From Pseudomonas rubra (GTDB taxonomy: Bacteria; Pseudomonadota; Gammaproteobacteria; Pseudomonadales; Pseudomonadaceae), in contig NZ_JAMDGZ010000043.1 in the NCBI RefSeq assembly GCF_028656935.1, forward strand, positions 62,001 through 126,000: DNA of 64,000 nt, given 5' to 3'. Below the pieces are notes generated by a model. It saw only the letters and a list, made by a program, of their open reading frames with translations, ran no database searches and was not told the origin of the DNA. The translations under genes and the position numbers were made by a program. Shown in pieces: positions 1 through 8,034 of the stretch (positions are counted from its first letter, which is position 1; the number at the start of each line of letters is the position of its first letter).

Positions 1-161
1 ATTCCATCTGGCCTGACTACAAGGCCATCCCGGCGGGCTGGCGCACGGTTGGCAAAAGCGGCCTGAAGAAAGAGTGCCTGGCGTACATCGATGAAGTCTG
101 GACCGATATGCGTCCCTTGAGCCTGCGCCAGAAAATGGCCGAAACCGCTGCGGCACAGTAA
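1..161 (+). CDS. MbtH-like protein, C-terminal part
   Basis: The reading frame is open from base 3 and ends at the TAA at 159-161; the start lies to the left of the window. The 52 visible residues carry the hallmarks of the MbtH family: an SIWPDY segment, the PAGWR segment, an ECLAYI segment and the WTDMRPLSLR motif. MbtH proteins bind the adenylation domains of NRPSs and help their folding and activity. In P. aeruginosa the homologue PA2412 lies in the pyoverdine locus and is needed for pyoverdine production. The next gene is a thioesterase 9 bases downstream, and the order MbtH, thioesterase, fpv block matches PA2412-PA2411-PA2410. The family (about 70 aa) is certain; the exact partner synthetase is inferred. 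Confidence 0.93.
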   Translation, partial: SIWPDYKAIPAGWRTVGKSGLKKECLAYIDEVWTDMRPLSLRQKMAETAAAQ

Positions 162-170
162 GGGGCGCGC

Positions 171-890
171 GTGTCTGCATTGACCTTGCTGTGCCTGCCG
201 TATTCTGGTGCCAGTGCCATGGTCTACAGCCGCTGGCGGCGCAAGCTGCCGGCCTGGCTGAACCTGCGCCCGGTGGAATTGCCCGGACGTGGGGCGCGCC
301 TGGGCGAGCCGCTGTTGACCGACATGCAGGTGCTGGCCCGCCAGCTTGCCAGCGAGCAGCGCCTGGCGGCCAGCCAACCCTACGCCTTGCTCGGGCACAG
401 CCTGGGCGCCTTGCTGGCCTTCGAACTGGCCCATGAGCTACAGGCCCTAGGTTGCCCGCCACCTGTGGCGCTGTTTGCCAGTGGCACGGCTGCACCAACC
501 CGGCGCGAAGACTATGACGGCGGCAACTGGCGTGAACCCAAGAGCGATGGGGTATTGATCGACGAGTTGCGCACATTGCAGGGTACGCCGGAAGAAGTGC
601 TGGCCAACCAGGAGCTGATGAGCCTGACCTTGCCGGTGCTGCGCGCCGACTTTCTGCTGTGTGGGCGCTATGTCTACCGTCAGCGTCCGCCCCTGCAGTG
701 CCCCGTGCATGTATTGGGCGGGGAAGACGACAAGGCCAGCCAGGCGCAGTTGCTGGCCTGGCGGCAGGAGAGTGTCGGCGACTTCTCGCTGGAGATTTTC
801 CCCGGTGGTCACTTCTTCATCCATGAGCATGAAGAGCGCGTGCTGGGTGTCCTCAGCGCCGCCCTTGAGCCCCATCGCCTGTCGGCTTGA
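171..890 (+). CDS. type II thioesterase of pyoverdine biosynthesis
   Basis: This 239-aa alpha/beta-hydrolase is a stand-alone (type II) thioesterase. Such enzymes remove wrong acyl groups from NRPS carrier domains. The nucleophile elbow GHSLG is near residue 75, a PGRG segment is near residue 40, and the catalytic His is in GGHFFIHEH near residue 210. The start is GTG at 171, preceded by AAGGGG at 160-165. It follows the mbtH stop by 9 bases, so the two are probably cotranscribed from a promoter outside the window. By position it corresponds to P. aeruginosa PA2411; PvdG, next to pvdL, is a paralogue of the same family, so no symbol is given. Family certain, substrate unknown. Confidence 0.9.
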   Translation: MSALTLLCLPYSGASAMVYSRWRRKLPAWLNLRPVELPGRGARLGEPLLTDMQVLARQLASEQRLAASQPYALLGHSLGALLAFELAHELQALGCPPPVALFASGTAAPTRREDYDGGNWREPKSDGVLIDELRTLQGTPEEVLANQELMSLTLPVLRADFLLCGRYVYRQRPPLQCPVHVLGGEDDKASQAQLLAWRQESVGDFSLEIFPGGHFFIHEHEERVLGVLSAALEPHRLSA

Positions 891-920
891 ACATTGACGC
901 GGCGACGGTTAATGAACGAG

Positions 921-945
921 CCTTGGTGTTTACCCATCACCAAGG
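921..945 (+). promoter_or_regulatory. stem-loop covering the ribosome-binding site of the next gene
   Basis: CCTTGGTG (921-928) pairs perfectly with CACCAAGG (938-945) around a 9-base loop. The right arm contains AAGG, the likely Shine-Dalgarno sequence of the ATG at 954. The structure lies 31 bases after the thioesterase stop. It has no T-run, so it is not a typical intrinsic terminator. A role in translation is only inferred. Confidence 0.45.
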
Positions 946-953
946 TGCTCGCG

Positions 954-1505
954 ATGTTGATCCAGCCGACCCAGGCCAGCTTGCTGGTCATCGATGTTCA
1001 GGAAAAACTCATTGGCGCGGTAAGCGACCCGGCCGGCACCCTGGCGCGTACTCGCTGGCTGTTGGCGGCGACCGCCACCCTGGGCCTGCCGACGGTGTTT
1101 TCCGAGCAGTACCCCAAGGGCCTGGGGCCGACCGTGGCGCAGCTCAAGGAGGCCTCGCCGGCTGCCCTGGTGGTGGAGAAGCTGCATTTTTCCTGTGTGG
1201 CGGCCGAGTGCCTGCCGGCGTCCTTGCTGGCGCGCGAGCAGGTGATCGTCTGCGGCATGGAAACCCATATCTGCGTACTGCAAACCGTGCTCGGCCTGCT
1301 TGAGCTGGGCAAGCAGGTGTTTGTGGTCGAGGATGCCTGCGACTGTCGCGGTGCCCACAACCGTGAGGCTGGCATTGCCCGCATGCGTGGGGCCGGGGCG
1401 CAGATCGTCACCCGTGAGATGGTGGTGTTCGAGCTGATGGGCAGCAGTGCCCACGCGCAATTTCGCCACATCAGCAAAACCTACATGGTCGGCGAGCAGC
1501 CATAG
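954..1505 (+). CDS. isochorismatase-family cysteine hydrolase
   Basis: This 183-aa protein has the isochorismatase fold: the DVQEKL motif with the catalytic Asp near residue 15, a basic residue in the VVEKLHFSC region, and a cysteine in the GMETHICVLQT motif near residues 100-112. Proteins of this shape (YcaC-like or isochorismatase-like) hydrolyse small amides or esters; the substrate cannot be told. The frame extends upstream to ATG 912 and beyond, but ATG 954 is chosen because the family's first strand begins directly after it and AAGG lies at 942-945. No siderophore gene is translationally coupled to it. It could be an unrelated housekeeping gene, since catecholate isochorismate chemistry is not part of pyoverdine synthesis. 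Confidence 0.85.
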   Translation: MLIQPTQASLLVIDVQEKLIGAVSDPAGTLARTRWLLAATATLGLPTVFSEQYPKGLGPTVAQLKEASPAALVVEKLHFSCVAAECLPASLLAREQVIVCGMETHICVLQTVLGLLELGKQVFVVEDACDCRGAHNREAGIARMRGAGAQIVTREMVVFELMGSSAHAQFRHISKTYMVGEQP

Positions 1506-1578
1506 GCGCACGAGCAGTGGTGTTGCCTGCGATGCTGCATTACAGTGCGCGCCACCTCATTGCTTACAGGATGTTCAG

Positions 1579-2234
1579 ATGAAACCGCGTGCACTGCTGA
1601 CGATCGGCTCGGCCCTTGCCCTGGCCTGCCTGCCGCTGTTCGCCCAGGCTCAGGCCACGGTCGCCCGGGTCTTCAATGGTGAAATGCTCGGCAGCAACCT
1701 CAAGTACTTCGAATCGGTCGCCGGCGTCGCCCGTACCAGCTTCGGTGACAAGCACACCTACAAGGTGCAGGGCTGCGAAATCACCGCCGACGCAGCCGGC
1801 GGCAGCATCAACGAGCTGCGCCTGCAACTGTCGCCCACCTGCACTCGTTCATCGGCGACTTCGCCCCGGCCACCAAGCAACCGCTGACCGTCGCTGCTCT
1901 GCATGAGTCCACCGGCGGCCCGTTGGAATTCTATGCCGATTGCCTGGAAATGTGTGGCAACGCCGCCGATCCATCGGTGTATGCCCTGTGGGAAGGGCCG
2001 CGGGCGATTGGCTTTACCCAGGTCCTGGCCGAAATCATGCTCACCGATGACGCGGCCATCGCCGCCTCGAACCAATGGGCGGACGAGATGAAGAAGCACA
2101 AGGGCGAAGACTTTGTCATGGAAACCAAATTCAACTGCGAGCGCAGCTTCGACCCGGTCGCTCTGCAGAGCTTCAAAGCGGCGGCCATCACTGCCGTGAC
2201 TATTGGCACGCAACTGAGCAAACCAGGCTGCTGA
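1579..2234 (+). pseudogene. secreted protein of unknown function, broken by a frameshift
   Basis: The ATG at 1579 begins a clear signal peptide (basic MKPR, a hydrophobic Leu/Ala run, AQA cleavage region). This frame stops at 1887. The +2 frame continues without a break from about 1840 to the TGA at 2234 with sensible protein sequence (SFIGDFAP, then FYADCLEMCGN, ending QLSKPGC), rich in cysteines. The change from frame 1 to frame 3 fits loss of one base near 1830-1850. Joined, the product would be about 218 aa and periplasmic. I do not recognise the family. AGGA lies at 1568-1571, before the ATG. It may be a true pseudogene or a sequencing error; the downstream half is clean and still looks coding. 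Confidence 0.65.
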
Positions 2235-2294
2235 TTGCAGTTGCGTCCCGCCGCCGTTACTGTGCAGCAATTGCCAGATGCGGCGGGAGAACCC

Positions 2295-3374
2295 ATGCAA
2301 GTACCCGGTTGGCTGGTTGTGGTCAGCGTGCTGCTGGCAGTTCAGGGCTGTGCCACCCAAAGCGAAGCCCCTGAACAAGCCCCGGCCAAAGTGCGCGCGC
2401 TAATCGTGCGCCTGCTGCCAGCCAGTGCCAACGACCGTGAAGGCTGGGCGCGGGATATCCAGAGTGCCTTCGCCGCGCAGCAGATCAACCCCAGCAAGAG
2501 CAACCTGTGCGCGGTGCTGGCGGTCACTGAACAGGAGTCAACCTTCCAGGCTGACCCAAAGGTGCCGGGCCTGGGCCGCATTGCCCGGCAAGAGATCGAC
2601 CGCCGCGCCGCCAGCCTGCATATCCCCAAGCTGTTGATCGACGCCACCCTGCAAACCCGCTCGCCGACCGGCAAGACCTACGGCCAGCGCCTGGAGGCGG
2701 TACGCAGCGAAAAGCAGCTCAGCGAGCTGTTTGACGAGCTGATCGGCGCCTTGCCCATGGGCAAGACCCTGCTTGGCGGCTTCAACCCGGTGCGTACCGG
2801 CGGGCCGATGCAGGTCAGCATCGACTTTGCCGAGCAGCATGCCCAGGGCTATCCCTACACCTATGCCGGGACCATTCGCCAGGAAGTCTTCAGCCGTCGT
2901 GGCGGCATGTACTTCGGTATTGCGCATTTGCTCGGATATCCCACTCACTATGATCGCCAGCTCTATCGCTTTGGCGACTTCAATGCTGGCTGGTACGCCA
3001 GCCGCAACGCGGCGTTCCAGAGCGCCTTGAGCCGGGCCAGTGGTGTGACGCTGGCGCTGGACGGCGACCTGATCGCGCCGGGGGCGATCATGCCAGGCAG
3101 CACCGAGCGTGCTGCCCGGCGCTTGGGGGTGAAGCTGGACTTGCGCAATCTGAGCATCCGCAATCAGCTGGAGCAGGGCGACAGCCTGGCGTTCGAAGAC
3201 TCCCGCCTGTACAAGGGGGTTTTCGCCCTGGCCGATGGTGCGGCGGGCAGGGCGGTGCCACGGGCGCAGCTGCCGGGGATCGAACTGAAAAGCCCGAAGA
3301 TCACCCGCAAACTGACCACGGCCTGGTTTGCCAAGCGGGTGGATGAGCGTTATCAGCGTTGCATGAAACGTTGA
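2295..3374 (+). CDS. DUF1615-family lipoprotein
   Basis: The product is about 359 aa and begins with a lipoprotein signal: a hydrophobic stretch followed by the lipobox LAVQGC, with the lipidated Cys near residue 17. The body resembles DUF1615 proteins of proteobacteria (segments such as TEQESTFQADP, RTGGPMQVSI, GMYFGIAHLLGYP, YRFGDFNAGWYASRN). Several of these recall the lysozyme or transglycosylase-like pattern of a Glu after a helix, but no enzyme activity is claimed. The start is the ATG at 2295 with GGGAGA at 2284-2289; a TTG at 2235 would also be in frame but would place non-signal sequence before the lipobox. It is a single gene after the broken secreted-protein gene. Family fairly sure, function unknown. 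Confidence 0.8.
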   Translation: MQVPGWLVVVSVLLAVQGCATQSEAPEQAPAKVRALIVRLLPASANDREGWARDIQSAFAAQQINPSKSNLCAVLAVTEQESTFQADPKVPGLGRIARQEIDRRAASLHIPKLLIDATLQTRSPTGKTYGQRLEAVRSEKQLSELFDELIGALPMGKTLLGGFNPVRTGGPMQVSIDFAEQHAQGYPYTYAGTIRQEVFSRRGGMYFGIAHLLGYPTHYDRQLYRFGDFNAGWYASRNAAFQSALSRASGVTLALDGDLIAPGAIMPGSTERAARRLGVKLDLRNLSIRNQLEQGDSLAFEDSRLYKGVFALADGAAGRAVPRAQLPGIELKSPKITRKLTTAWFAKRVDERYQRCMKR

Positions 3375-3396
3375 ATCGGTGGTGAGCCCATCGCTG

Positions 3397-3540
3397 CATT
3401 GGTATCTACACATCTCTAATCCTGATCTATGAAGAGGGCTCAGGGTTGGCCTGCGCATGTGTGCATATCCACATCAACTGGATAAGCACGCATATCAAGA
3501 GCCAATAGGCTGACTCGCTAGAGATGTGTAGATACCTATG
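3397..3540. mobile_element. 144-bp MITE-like element with terminal inverted repeats
   Basis: The ends form 22-bp inverted repeats with one mismatch (3397-3418 against 3519-3540); the inner 18 bases, GGTATCTACACATCTCTA, match perfectly. The element is flanked by a 10-bp direct repeat CCCATCGCTG at 3387-3396 and 3541-3550, as expected of a target duplication. Removing the element and one repeat would leave an ordinary Pseudomonas REP sequence. No gene is inside. The right-hand repeat is also the start of a REP, so part of the similarity could be coincidental. The transposase family that would mobilise it is not known. Confidence 0.6.
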
Positions 3541-3629
3541 CCCATCGCTGGCAAGCCAGCTCCCACAAGACCTGCATCCATCCTGAGAGCACTGCAAAAC
3601 CTGTGGGAGTTGGCTTGCCGACGATGGGC
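3541..3629. repeat. inverted pair of REP sequences
   Basis: Two REP elements face each other: 3541-3567 (CCCATCGCTGGCAAGCC followed by the AGCTCCCACA tail) and 3602-3629 in reverse (TGTGGGAG, TGGCTTGCC, GATGGGC). This is the REPIN arrangement common between Pseudomonas genes. It lies between the convergent DUF1615 gene and fpvF and may end transcription from either side. Confidence 0.8.
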
Positions 3630-3654
3630 TGCAAAGCAGCCCCAAAATAGCCGA

Positions 3655-4563
3655 TCAGCTGTTGCCCGCCACCAACGCCCCGACCACCTGCTCAACACTG
3701 GCCTTCAACCCCGCCAGTGAATCCTGGGCATCGGTCTCCACCACCAGCAGCTTGGCCCCCGAGGCGGCAATCACTTCAGCCACGTCCTTGCTCGGCTGCT
3801 TGTGATGCAGCACCAGCGCCACGTCCTGGCCTTTGAGCTCATCGCCCAGACGCTTGAGCGCTGCCGCATCCCATTGGTCATCCGCCACCTGAGGATGATC
3901 GATCAAGTCCAGGTTCAGGCCGCTGACCAGATAGTCCAGGCGCTCCGACAGGTTGACCACGCTCAGGTTGTCCGCCTCGGCCAGGCGCGCTTCGCTGCTG
4001 GCGCTGAGCTCAAGCAACTGGCGCTTGAGGCTGGCCAGGTTGCTCTGGATCTTCGCCTGGTCCGCCGGGCTCAGGCGCCCCAGGTCATTGGCCAGGACAT
4101 CGGCCATGCGCCCAAGGTTGGTCGGGTTGAGCCACGGGTAGCCGGCGAAGCCGTTGTTGCCCTGCACGGCGATGCCCGGCAGGGCGCCGTCCACAGGCCG
4201 CGCGGCATCGATCTCGATGATGCGGATATTACTGCGCCGAGCCACCGGGTAGAGCGGATCGTCGCTCCAGATCGAACGCAGGCCAATCACAGCGTCAGCC
4301 CCGTTCGCCGCTTTCTGCAGGCTCGCACCGCCACGGCCACTGAAGTACGACGGCTGGCGCGACGCCGGAATGTTCGCCGGAGCTGCGCGCTGCAGCTGCA
4401 CCGAGGTGCCGTCGAGCAGGGCGCTGGCCAGGGTGTTGGTCACCGGCAGCGAGGCCAGTACGGTGACCTTGGCCGCTGCTGTCGCAGGCGTCTGGGCCTG
4501 GCTCAGGATTGGCAGCCCGGCGAGCGCCAGGGCCAGGCACAGGTGCTGGAGTTTGAAGGTCAT
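3655..4563 (-). CDS. fpvF: periplasmic binding protein FpvF (ferripyoverdine iron release)
   Basis: This 302-aa secreted protein starts with a signal peptide ending at SQA and has the ZnuA/TroA-type metal-binding-protein fold. It is the last gene of a block in the same order as P. aeruginosa fpvGHJKCDEF (PA2403-PA2410). Its start overlaps the fpvE stop by four bases (ATGA). In P. aeruginosa FpvF binds ferripyoverdine in the periplasm and works with FpvC and the FpvDE ABC transporter. Compared with FpvC it lacks the His-rich metal site typical of ZnuA, in keeping with binding the siderophore rather than the free metal. Function is transferred by family and gene order. Confidence 0.88.
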   Translation of the reverse strand: MTFKLQHLCLALALAGLPILSQAQTPATAAAKVTVLASLPVTNTLASALLDGTSVQLQRAAPANIPASRQPSYFSGRGGASLQKAANGADAVIGLRSIWSDDPLYPVARRSNIRIIEIDAARPVDGALPGIAVQGNNGFAGYPWLNPTNLGRMADVLANDLGRLSPADQAKIQSNLASLKRQLLELSASSEARLAEADNLSVVNLSERLDYLVSGLNLDLIDHPQVADDQWDAAALKRLGDELKGQDVALVLHHKQPSKDVAEVIAASGAKLLVVETDAQDSLAGLKASVEQVVGALVAGNS

Positions 4564-5459
4564 GCCGGGTTTCCTTGCAGGCGTGGAACAAGGCCGCGGG
4601 CGAGGGCGGCGAGGGCGAAGCAGCAGCCGGCGACGAGGATGATCGCCGCGCCCGAAGGCACGGGCAGATCGAACACGATCGGCAGCAGAATCCCAACCAG
4701 TGTGCTCACGGTGGCGATCAGTACCGAGGCCCAGAAAAAACCCTTGAGCGACTGGCTGATCAAGCGTGCCGCCGCTGCCGGAATCACCAGCAGGGCGCCG
4801 ACCAGGATCGCGCCGATGACTTTAACCGCCGCCACCGTCACCAGAGTCACCAGCACCACGAACAGATAGTCCAGGCTTTTCACCGCCACCCCACGCACCG
4901 CCGCCAGCTGTGGGTTGAAACTGGCCAGCATGATGCGGTTGTACAGCGGCAGGGCCAGGGCCAGCACCAAGCTGCCGACGATGCCCAGCACCAGCAGGTC
5001 CTGGCCGCTGACGGTCAGCACTGAGCCGAACAGCACGTTCTCGAGGATGTGCACGTTGATCTTGCCTGCCAGCATCAGCAGCAGGCTGGCGCCCAGGGCC
5101 AGGGACACCGAGAGGAACACGCCGATCAGGGTGTCGGGCGACAGGCCGGTGCGGTTACGCAAAAAGTTCAGCAGGATGCCGAACAACAGGCAGTAGCCAA
5201 ACAGGCTGCCGTATGGGCCGGTGTAGGGTTCGCCGAGCAGAATGCCGATGGCAACGCCGGTGAGCGCGGCATGGCCGACCGCTTCGGAGAAGAAGGCAAA
5301 GCGCTTGACCACCACCAGGGTGCCGAGGCCGCCGAGCACCGGGCCGATCATCAGGCCGGCGAGCAGGGCATTGACCACAAAGCCGTAGGCCAGGGCTTCG
5401 GGCAGGTAACCCGCGGTGGCCCAGCTCTGGATCAGCAGGCGAAACTCTTCGTAGTTCAT
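4560..5459 (-). CDS. fpvE: ABC transporter permease FpvE
   Basis: The protein is 299 aa, highly hydrophobic, with about eight or nine membrane segments, and belongs to the ABC-3 (ZnuB/MntB-like) permease family. Recognisable parts are the VVKRFAFFSEAVGHAALTGVAIG region near residues 50-70 and the AVRGVAVKSLDYLF segment near residue 190. Its ATG overlaps the fpvD stop by one base and its own stop overlaps the fpvF start, so the genes are translationally coupled. With FpvD it forms the inner-membrane transporter associated with removal of iron from pyoverdine. The transported species (iron after reduction) is inferred from work on P. aeruginosa. Confidence 0.9.
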   Translation of the reverse strand: MNYEEFRLLIQSWATAGYLPEALAYGFVVNALLAGLMIGPVLGGLGTLVVVKRFAFFSEAVGHAALTGVAIGILLGEPYTGPYGSLFGYCLLFGILLNFLRNRTGLSPDTLIGVFLSVSLALGASLLLMLAGKINVHILENVLFGSVLTVSGQDLLVLGIVGSLVLALALPLYNRIMLASFNPQLAAVRGVAVKSLDYLFVVLVTLVTVAAVKVIGAILVGALLVIPAAAARLISQSLKGFFWASVLIATVSTLVGILLPIVFDLPVPSGAAIILVAGCCFALAALARGLVPRLQGNPA

Positions 5460-6208
5460 CAGGCGACGCTCTCGCTGCGCGGGTGAATGGAGAACAGGCT
5501 GAGCAGACGGTCCGGGGTCAGCGCCTGTTTCGGCGGGGCGTCGAACAACACCCGGCGGCTCAGGCCGGTGACCTGGTCGGCCAGGCGGGCGACCGCTTGC
5601 AGGTCATGCTCGATCCACAGCACCGTGGTGCCGGCGGCGCGCCAATCGTGCAGCAGGCGCTCGAACACCTGGATGCCGGCCTCGTCCAGTGCCGACATCG
5701 GTTCATCGAGTACCAGCAACTGCGGCGCCGGGATCAGCCCCTGGGCCAGCAGCACGCGCTGGCGCTCGCCACCAGAGAGGGCGCCCATGCGCCGCTTGCG
5801 CTTGTCGAGCATGCCGACCCGCTCAAGCGCTGCGTCAATTGCCGGCGCAACCTTGCGCGACAGGCCGAGGAACGCCGGCCGGCGCTGGCACATGGCAGCC
5901 ATGAAATCGTCCACCGTCATCGGCAGGCCACGGTCAAATTCCAGGGCCTGGGGCACGTAGCCAATCACCTGTTCATCACCCGGCCAGCTCAGGGTCAACT
6001 GGCCTTGGTGCGGCATTTGCCCGAGCAGGGTCTTGATCAGCGAACTCTTGCCGCCGCCGTTGGGCCCGACCAGCGCATGCACGCTGCCGGCGGCGACTGT
6101 GAAACTGACCTGGTCAAGGATCCGCGTACGACCCAGGGTCAGGTCCACTTCGCTGAAGGTAATCTGCGGCCCGCAGGCAGGGCTGATCAGTGCTTGGGCC
6201 ATGGTCAT
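5459..6208 (-). CDS. fpvD: ABC transporter ATP-binding protein FpvD
   Basis: A 249-aa ABC ATPase of the metal-ion (ZnuC/MntA-like) type. Walker A is GPNGGGKSS near residue 48, the signature is LSGGERQR near residue 145, Walker B is LLVLDEPMSALD near residue 165, and the switch His follows in LWIEHDLQA. The start overlaps the fpvC stop by three bases. It powers the FpvE permease of the ferripyoverdine iron-release system. An in-frame ATG three residues in is possible as start. Confidence 0.92.
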   Translation of the reverse strand: MTMAQALISPACGPQITFSEVDLTLGRTRILDQVSFTVAAGSVHALVGPNGGGKSSLIKTLLGQMPHQGQLTLSWPGDEQVIGYVPQALEFDRGLPMTVDDFMAAMCQRRPAFLGLSRKVAPAIDAALERVGMLDKRKRRMGALSGGERQRVLLAQGLIPAPQLLVLDEPMSALDEAGIQVFERLLHDWRAAGTTVLWIEHDLQAVARLADQVTGLSRRVLFDAPPKQALTPDRLLSLFSIHPRSESVA

Positions 6209-7122
6209 GCCTGGGACTCCTTGATCGCTCGCACTACAGTGTCGAGGTTGCGCTTCATTTCGACCTCGTACTTTTCCTTGCTGTAGTCGCCGTAGGAGAT
6301 GTGCGTCAGCGGGTAGATTTTCACTCCCGACTCACGCTGGATGGTTTCGACATAGGCCGAGGGGAAGTCCATTTCCGAGAAGATCACTTTGACGTCCAGC
6401 GCCTTGAGCTGGTCGATGGTCTTCTTCAGCTGGCTCGGGCTCGGCTCGATGCCGTGGGCCGGCTCGACCACGGCGGTGACTTCCAGGCCGAACTCGCGCA
6501 CCAGGTAGTCGTAGGCGGCGTGAATGGTCGCCACGCGAAACTCGGCGCCCGGCGCTTCGGTGACCTGGGCCAGGGCCTCGGCGCGCAGCTTGCGCAGACG
6601 CTTGGCGTAGGCGCGGGCGTTCTGGCTGTAGTACTTGGCGTTGTCCGGGTCGAGCTTGCCCAGCTCACGGGCGATGTTGTTGACCTGGGCAATGCTGGCG
6701 CTGATCGACAGGAAGGTGTGCGGGTTGACCACCTTGCCGGCACCGCGCGCAGCCACGCCGGTGGCGGCCAGCAGCGGAACGTTGCTGTTGGATTCGATGG
6801 TGGCGATGTTTGGCTTCTCGCTGGCGGCGATCATGCGGTCGGCAAAGTCGTCATGGCCTACGCCGTTGAGGACGATCACGTCCAGGGTGCCAATGCGCTT
6901 GATGTCCTCGGCCCGTGGCTCGTAGGCATGAGGGTTGAAGCCTGCCGGAATCAGCGGCACCACCTCGGCCTTGTCACCGACGATATTGCTCACGTAGCTG
7001 TAGTACGGGTGCAGGGTGATGCCTATGCGTAGCGGCTTGCCATTCTCGGCCAGGGCCAGCGCGGGCAGGGCACAGGCGAGCAACACAGTCAGAAGGCGAC
7101 GGGCGAGGGTAGCGCGAAACAT
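6205..7122 (-). CDS. fpvC: metal-binding periplasmic protein FpvC
   Basis: This 305-aa secreted protein has a signal peptide ending at ALA and the ZnuA/TroA fold. Conserved histidines are seen in LHPYY (about residue 38), GFNPHAYEP (about 66), NPHTF (about 134) and ATIHAAY (about 200), and an acidic residue in FSEMDFPSA, which together form the cluster A-1 metal site. In P. aeruginosa FpvC captures iron freed from pyoverdine and passes it to FpvDE. It starts 28 bases after the fpvK stop. Distinguished from FpvF by keeping these metal ligands. Confidence 0.9.
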   Translation of the reverse strand: MFRATLARRLLTVLLACALPALALAENGKPLRIGITLHPYYSYVSNIVGDKAEVVPLIPAGFNPHAYEPRAEDIKRIGTLDVIVLNGVGHDDFADRMIAASEKPNIATIESNSNVPLLAATGVAARGAGKVVNPHTFLSISASIAQVNNIARELGKLDPDNAKYYSQNARAYAKRLRKLRAEALAQVTEAPGAEFRVATIHAAYDYLVREFGLEVTAVVEPAHGIEPSPSQLKKTIDQLKALDVKVIFSEMDFPSAYVETIQRESGVKIYPLTHISYGDYSKEKYEVEMKRNLDTVVRAIKESQA

Positions 7123-7150
7123 GGGGCGTCCTTGTGTCAGTGGCGGTGTG

Positions 7151-7720
7151 TCAGTGGCGATGCTGGCGGGGGACGCCGGCGTCGTAGTGGGCGGCGATCT
7201 GTTGCCAGCCAGCGGCGATCAAAGCGGCCTGGCTGAGCTCAGCCGGTACGCTGGCGCTCGGGCTGCGCTGCAGCCAGACATCGGCGGCGCCGTCATGGGC
7301 CTGGGGCACCAGCAGCAGAAAGCTGCCGGCCACTGTGCTGGCCTGGCTCAGGCCAAGGTAGGCCTGCTGTGGCAGCAGTTGCCACTGGTGCTGGCCGCGG
7401 CTGGCGGCGCTGGCATCGGCGACGAAGGGCGGGAAACCTTCTTCGGCCAGGACCTCGACGGCCAGCAGTTGCGGTTCCTCTTCGCGGCGCGCCTGGATCT
7501 CGTCGAAGGCCACCCGCAAGTCGGCATACACCCCTTGCTCGGCCGCATTGAGGTCGCGGCGGGCATCCAGTTGATGGGCCTCGAAGCTGACCTCGTCATG
7601 GCGTTCGCCGCGCAGGGCGACGATGCCGGCGGCCAGCGCCAGGATCAGCAGGCTGACCAGCAGCACGTACAGGGTTTCATGCCCGGCGCCGGCCGGGCGC
7701 ACCACCTGGACCCGGCTCAT
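7151..7720 (-). CDS. fpvK: FpvK-like membrane-anchored protein
   Basis: The product is 189 aa with one membrane segment near residues 17-37 (LYVLLVSLLILALAAGIVAL) and a long, probably periplasmic, domain ending in a short His-containing tail (HYDAGVPRQHRH). By order and length it matches P. aeruginosa PA2406 (FpvK), part of the inner-membrane FpvGHJK complex that reduces iron in ferripyoverdine. Its start overlaps the fpvJ stop by four bases. The family is seen mostly next to these genes and its own biochemical role is not known. Confidence 0.82.
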   Translation of the reverse strand: MSRVQVVRPAGAGHETLYVLLVSLLILALAAGIVALRGERHDEVSFEAHQLDARRDLNAAEQGVYADLRVAFDEIQARREEEPQLLAVEVLAEEGFPPFVADASAASRGQHQWQLLPQQAYLGLSQASTVAGSFLLLVPQAHDGAADVWLQRSPSASVPAELSQAALIAAGWQQIAAHYDAGVPRQHRH

Positions 7721-8034
7721 GGTTCGATATCTGCGTGGTCGATTTCCACCACGTGGCCGGGGCCTGCGTCGAACAGCACGTAGAACTCGCCTTCAGGGCG
7801 CTTGAAGGTCAGCTTGGAGTTTTCCCCCAGCTTGCCCGGCACCAGGATCGACTCGTCGTAGCCGATCACATCCAGGGTCACCCCCGGCGCGCCGCTGCCA
7901 TCGGAAAAGCCGCCGGTACATTCGATCTGCCCGCCGTCGATCGGTTTGCATTCGCACATCGGGTTGTGGGCCAGCGCCTGGCCGGCAGCGCCGAGCAGCA
8001 ATAGCGGCAGGAGCAGCGTGCGCAACTTCATCAT
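7717..8034 (-). CDS. fpvJ: FpvJ-like small periplasmic protein
   Basis: A 105-aa protein with a signal peptide (MMKLRT, Leu-rich core, cleavage near ALA) followed at once by a His/Cys motif, HNPMCECKP, and another Cys further on (QIECTGG). Such a motif could bind a metal. By order and size it matches P. aeruginosa PA2405 (FpvJ). Two adjacent ATG codons (8034, 8031) are possible starts; the gene overlaps both neighbours, so it is part of the fpv operon. Role in the complex is by analogy. Confidence 0.83.
   Translation of the reverse strand: MMKLRTLLLPLLLLGAAGQALAHNPMCECKPIDGGQIECTGGFSDGSGAPGVTLDVIGYDESILVPGKLGENSKLTFKRPEGEFYVLFDAGPGHVVEIDHADIEP

Noticed and set aside
954..1505. Isochorismatase for a catecholate siderophore
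   Set aside because: No other genes for 2,3-dihydroxybenzoate are present, and pyoverdine chromophore synthesis does not use isochorismate; only the fold is supported.
2235..2294. Earlier TTG start for the DUF1615 lipoprotein
   Set aside because: It would put 20 non-hydrophobic residues before the signal peptide; the ATG at 2295 has a good GGGAGA site and places the lipobox correctly.
3655..7122. Zinc uptake (znu) operon in place of fpvCDEF
   Set aside because: The proteins are of the Znu type, but the order with four FpvG-K-like genes and the pyoverdine context match P. aeruginosa fpvGHJKCDEF; there is no zur gene nearby.
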